A stretch of 5,952 bases of DNA from Massilioclostridium sp965141735 (GTDB taxonomy: Bacteria > Bacillota > Clostridia > Oscillospirales > Ruminococcaceae). The position numbers and the translations under genes were made by a program. Under the pieces are notes generated by a model that worked only from the letters and a program-made list of their open reading frames with translations, searched no databases and was not told the origin of the DNA. Location: assembly GCA_965141735.1 (NCBI GenBank), contig CBCSOX010000173.1, positions 1-5,952 on the forward strand. Direction: 5' to 3'. Below are positions 4,530 to 5,952 of this stretch, piece after piece. The first letter of the stretch is position 1. Each line of letters opens with the position of its first letter.

Positions 4530-5774
4530 CTAAGGCTGAGCTTCGTCCAGTTTTCTGAGCGATGGGCGGGAGAGCACTGCAATCAAGGCGCTCGCAACCC
4601 CAGCGCCCAGCACGACAACAAAGACATGGCTGTGGAATAGGTCAAACAAAACGCCGAATACCGCCTGCCCCAATGGGAAGACACACATCGCGATGACTGC
4701 GATGAATGAGCTCACCTTGCCGAGCAGGTGGTTGGGTGTCATCCTCTGCGCCGCTGTCTGGGCAAAAATAGTAAACAGCGCGGCAAATGTCATGCAGGCC
4801 ATCACAAAGATCAGGATGACTGCATAGGAGACGAGGGGCTGCGAGACAACAGCCAGCGACAACCCGACCGGCAGGATACAGCCGGCCGCCCCGATTAAGA
4901 ACAGGTAAACATTCCTAAAAATCACCCTCTTTGCACACACTCCTGCAAAAATTCCGCCGAGGATGGAGCCAACCCCCATCGCCGCCTCCGCAAATCCGTA
5001 CTGCTGGCTGCTTAGGCCGAGTGTAATTTTAATGATGTAGGGAAGCCCCACCGTCACCATTGCCGAGAGGAAAAAATTGAGCCCCGCAACCACCAGCAGC
5101 AACTGAAACAGGGCAGGCTTTTGTTTGGTCAGGAATCCGACCGCTTCTTTGAGGTCAGATACCGCGCCTTTGAGTGCACCGCCTGACCGGTCTGCCCGCT
5201 GGAAGGGAATGCGGATGAAAAGCTCCATTGTTGCAGAGGCGAAAAAGCAAACTAGACTGGTCACCAAAATCGGCTTAAGTCCAAACATCCCATAGGCAAG
5301 CCCGCCGGCAATCGGGCCGAGGAGGTTTGCGAGCGCATTGACCTGTGCGACAATCCCATTGGCCTGCACCAGATGTTCCGCAGGGGCGAGAACCGGGATG
5401 CTCGCCTGCACCGAAGGTTGATAGCAGGCCTGAATGACCTGAAGCAGAACGAGGACTACCCCGATGTGGAGGAGGACGTTGCCAACACCGAGCGTCAGCA
5501 AAAAGACACTGATGATGGCAAACGTTGCGTAGTCGAGACAAACCATGATGTTGCGGCGGTTGATCCGGTCGGCGAGAACGCCGCCCACTGGAGAGAGCAG
5601 CACGGTGGGAATCATCGACACAGCGAGAATGGTGCCAAAGACGGTGGCAGACCCGGTCAGGTCGAGCACATAGAGGGAGAGAGCGAACCGGAGAATGGAG
5701 TTGCCGAACAGTGAAATGATCTGTCCGAGAACCATGAGGGAGAAATCGCGGTGAAACAATGATTTTGATAGCAT
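4530..5774 (-). CDS. MFS efflux-type transporter (EntS/Mef-like, DHA3 group)
   Basis: This 414-residue integral membrane protein has the alternating hydrophobic segments expected for 12 helices in two halves, with a more hydrophilic central loop (about residues 190-220). The loop between helices 2 and 3 carries the MFS signature A, 'GGVLADRINRR' (64-74), with Asp69 and Arg70. The N-terminal 'FHRDFSLMVLGQIISLFGN', the 'Q-P-S-V-Q-A-S-I-P' segment and 'LLGKVSSF' late in the second half fit the EntS/macrolide-efflux branch, which exports drugs or siderophores by proton antiport. The substrate cannot be deduced. ATG 5774 is used; AAAGGGG (5785-5791) lies 10 bases upstream. A 19-bp inverted repeat immediately before that site suggests repressor control, as is common for efflux pumps, but no regulator gene is in view. 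Length is normal and the frame intact. Confidence 0.92.
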   Translation of the reverse strand: MLSKSLFHRDFSLMVLGQIISLFGNSILRFALSLYVLDLTGSATVFGTILAVSMIPTVLLSPVGGVLADRINRRNIMVCLDYATFAIISVFLLTLGVGNVLLHIGVVLVLLQVIQACYQPSVQASIPVLAPAEHLVQANGIVAQVNALANLLGPIAGGLAYGMFGLKPILVTSLVCFFASATMELFIRIPFQRADRSGGALKGAVSDLKEAVGFLTKQKPALFQLLLVVAGLNFFLSAMVTVGLPYIIKITLGLSSQQYGFAEAAMGVGSILGGIFAGVCAKRVIFRNVYLFLIGAAGCILPVGLSLAVVSQPLVSYAVILIFVMACMTFAALFTIFAQTAAQRMTPNHLLGKVSSFIAVIAMCVFPLGQAVFGVLFDLFHSHVFVVVLGAGVASALIAVLSRPSLRKLDEAQP

Positions 5775-5791
5775 TTTTTGAAAACCCCTTT

Positions 5792-5810
5792 CATACCAAC
5801 CGACGGTATG
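5792..5810. promoter_or_regulatory. Inverted-repeat operator candidate of the MFS gene
   Basis: CATACC (5792-5797) and GGTATG (5805-5810) are perfect inverted repeats around 7 bases. A second, smaller palindrome ACCGACGGT (5799-5807) overlaps the right half. The element lies between the -10 box and the ribosome-binding site of the transporter, so a bound TetR- or MarR-type repressor would block transcription. The regulator class is inferred from position and shape only. Confidence 0.6.
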
Positions 5811-5811
5811 T

Positions 5812-5820
5812 ATTGTAGCA
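5812..5820 (-). promoter_or_regulatory. Extended -10 promoter of the MFS gene
   Basis: On the minus strand TGC precedes TACAAT (5812-5817), an extended -10 element. The expected -35 position (5835-5840) reads CCGAAA and is poor. Transcription would start near 5805, inside the inverted repeat. Confidence 0.6.
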
Positions 5821-5842
5821 AAAAAGATAGCCCGTTTCGGGC
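5820..5842 (-). terminator. Small intrinsic terminator upstream of the MFS promoter
   Basis: On the minus strand, GCCCG (5838-5842) and CGGGC (5830-5834) form a 5-bp GC stem with loop AAA. Four bases later comes a run of six T (5820-5825). It would end transcription coming from the right edge just before the MFS promoter begins. The stem is short, so efficiency is uncertain. Confidence 0.5.
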
Positions 5843-5852
5843 GCGAATTTTT

Positions 5853-5873
5853 AGAGCCGGATCCCCCGGCTCT
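5853..5873. repeat. GC-rich hairpin near the right edge
   Basis: AGAGCCGG (5853-5860) and CCGGCTCT (5866-5873) form a perfect 8-bp stem with loop ATCCC. Neither strand has a T run directly after it, so alone it is not a standard terminator; it may assist the terminator at 5820-5842 or protect an mRNA end. Confidence 0.5.
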
Positions 5874-5916
5874 TGTGTGCCAATTTGTCGTCTCAAAATT
5901 TGTCTGAGATACCTGT

Positions 5917-5952
5917 CTAACGATTCGCGGCGCTTTCCTCCAGCCCTGTGGA
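5917..5952 (-). CDS. Possible C-terminal end of a further minus-strand gene (very weak)
   Basis: One minus-strand frame reads eleven codons from the edge, ending in 'LEESAANR' and a TAG at 5917-5919. The hairpin and terminator that follow on the same strand suggest a gene ends about here. Eleven codons cannot identify it, and chance cannot be excluded. Confidence 0.15.
   Translation of the reverse strand, partial: STGLEESAANR

Noticed and set aside
4223..4582. Open frames on both strands in the gap beside the MFS gene (4223-4477 plus, 4268-4582 minus)
   Set aside because: Neither has a ribosome-binding site or recognisable domain; the plus frame starts within the operon terminator and the minus frame overlaps the MFS 3' end. 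The stems seen here argue for structure rather than coding.
5373..5714. Plus-strand frame of 113 codons, rich in charged residues
   Set aside because: Antisense to the MFS gene; the charged composition is what the complement of hydrophobic codons gives.
5657..5896. Minus-strand frame of 79 codons covering the MFS promoter
   Set aside because: It has a TTG start without a ribosome-binding site, runs through the terminator, operator and promoter, and overlaps the MFS start in another frame.

Overview
The window looks like a chromosomal segment from an endospore-forming member of the Clostridia. The evidence is an unmistakable SpoIIID regulator and a YlmC/YmxH-type sporulation protein, Gram-positive ribosome-binding sites, sigma-A promoters and moderate base composition. 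A mid-GC lineage such as Oscillospirales/Ruminococcaceae would fit, but that placement is inference. No rRNA, tRNA, transposase, phage gene or CRISPR array was recognised.

Left part (1-1700), small genes with sporulation links. A minus-strand gene cut by the window edge (1-516) encodes a two-pass membrane protein that resembles a SipW-type signal peptidase but appears to lack its catalytic residues; it has its own good sigma-A promoter. Next, also on the minus strand, is a PRC-barrel YlmC/YmxH protein (639-935). A plus-strand 71-residue HPr-like protein (1126-1341) follows. It has lost the phospho-histidine loop but keeps the regulatory serine motif, and it is driven by a perfect-consensus promoter and closed by a 14-bp terminator. 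The spoIIID gene (1417-1662, minus) converges on that terminator and has a plausible sigma-E promoter with SpoIIID-box-like half sites at its start point.

Middle part (1700-4240). About 290 bases without a convincing gene lead to a plus-strand two-gene operon: a LytTR response regulator (TTG start) overlapping by 4 bases an AgrC-like GHKL histidine kinase. A near-perfect 17-bp palindrome lies over the -35 position of the operon promoter and may be an operator. An intrinsic terminator ends the operon. No signal-peptide gene or processing enzyme of the agr type is visible, so the system's signal and targets are unknown.

Right part (4240-5952). A gene-free stretch of about 290 bases contains several stems, including a nested three-way-junction fold (4334-4446) that no recognised feature explains. 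A minus-strand MFS efflux-type transporter (4530-5774) follows. It has an extended -10 promoter and a 19-bp inverted repeat between promoter and ribosome-binding site, the usual position of a repressor operator. Beyond it are a small minus-strand terminator and a second GC-rich hairpin, suggesting that another minus-strand gene ends just inside or beyond the right edge.

The two-component operon and the transporter are convergent and share only the structured intergenic region, so a regulatory link between them is possible but not shown.
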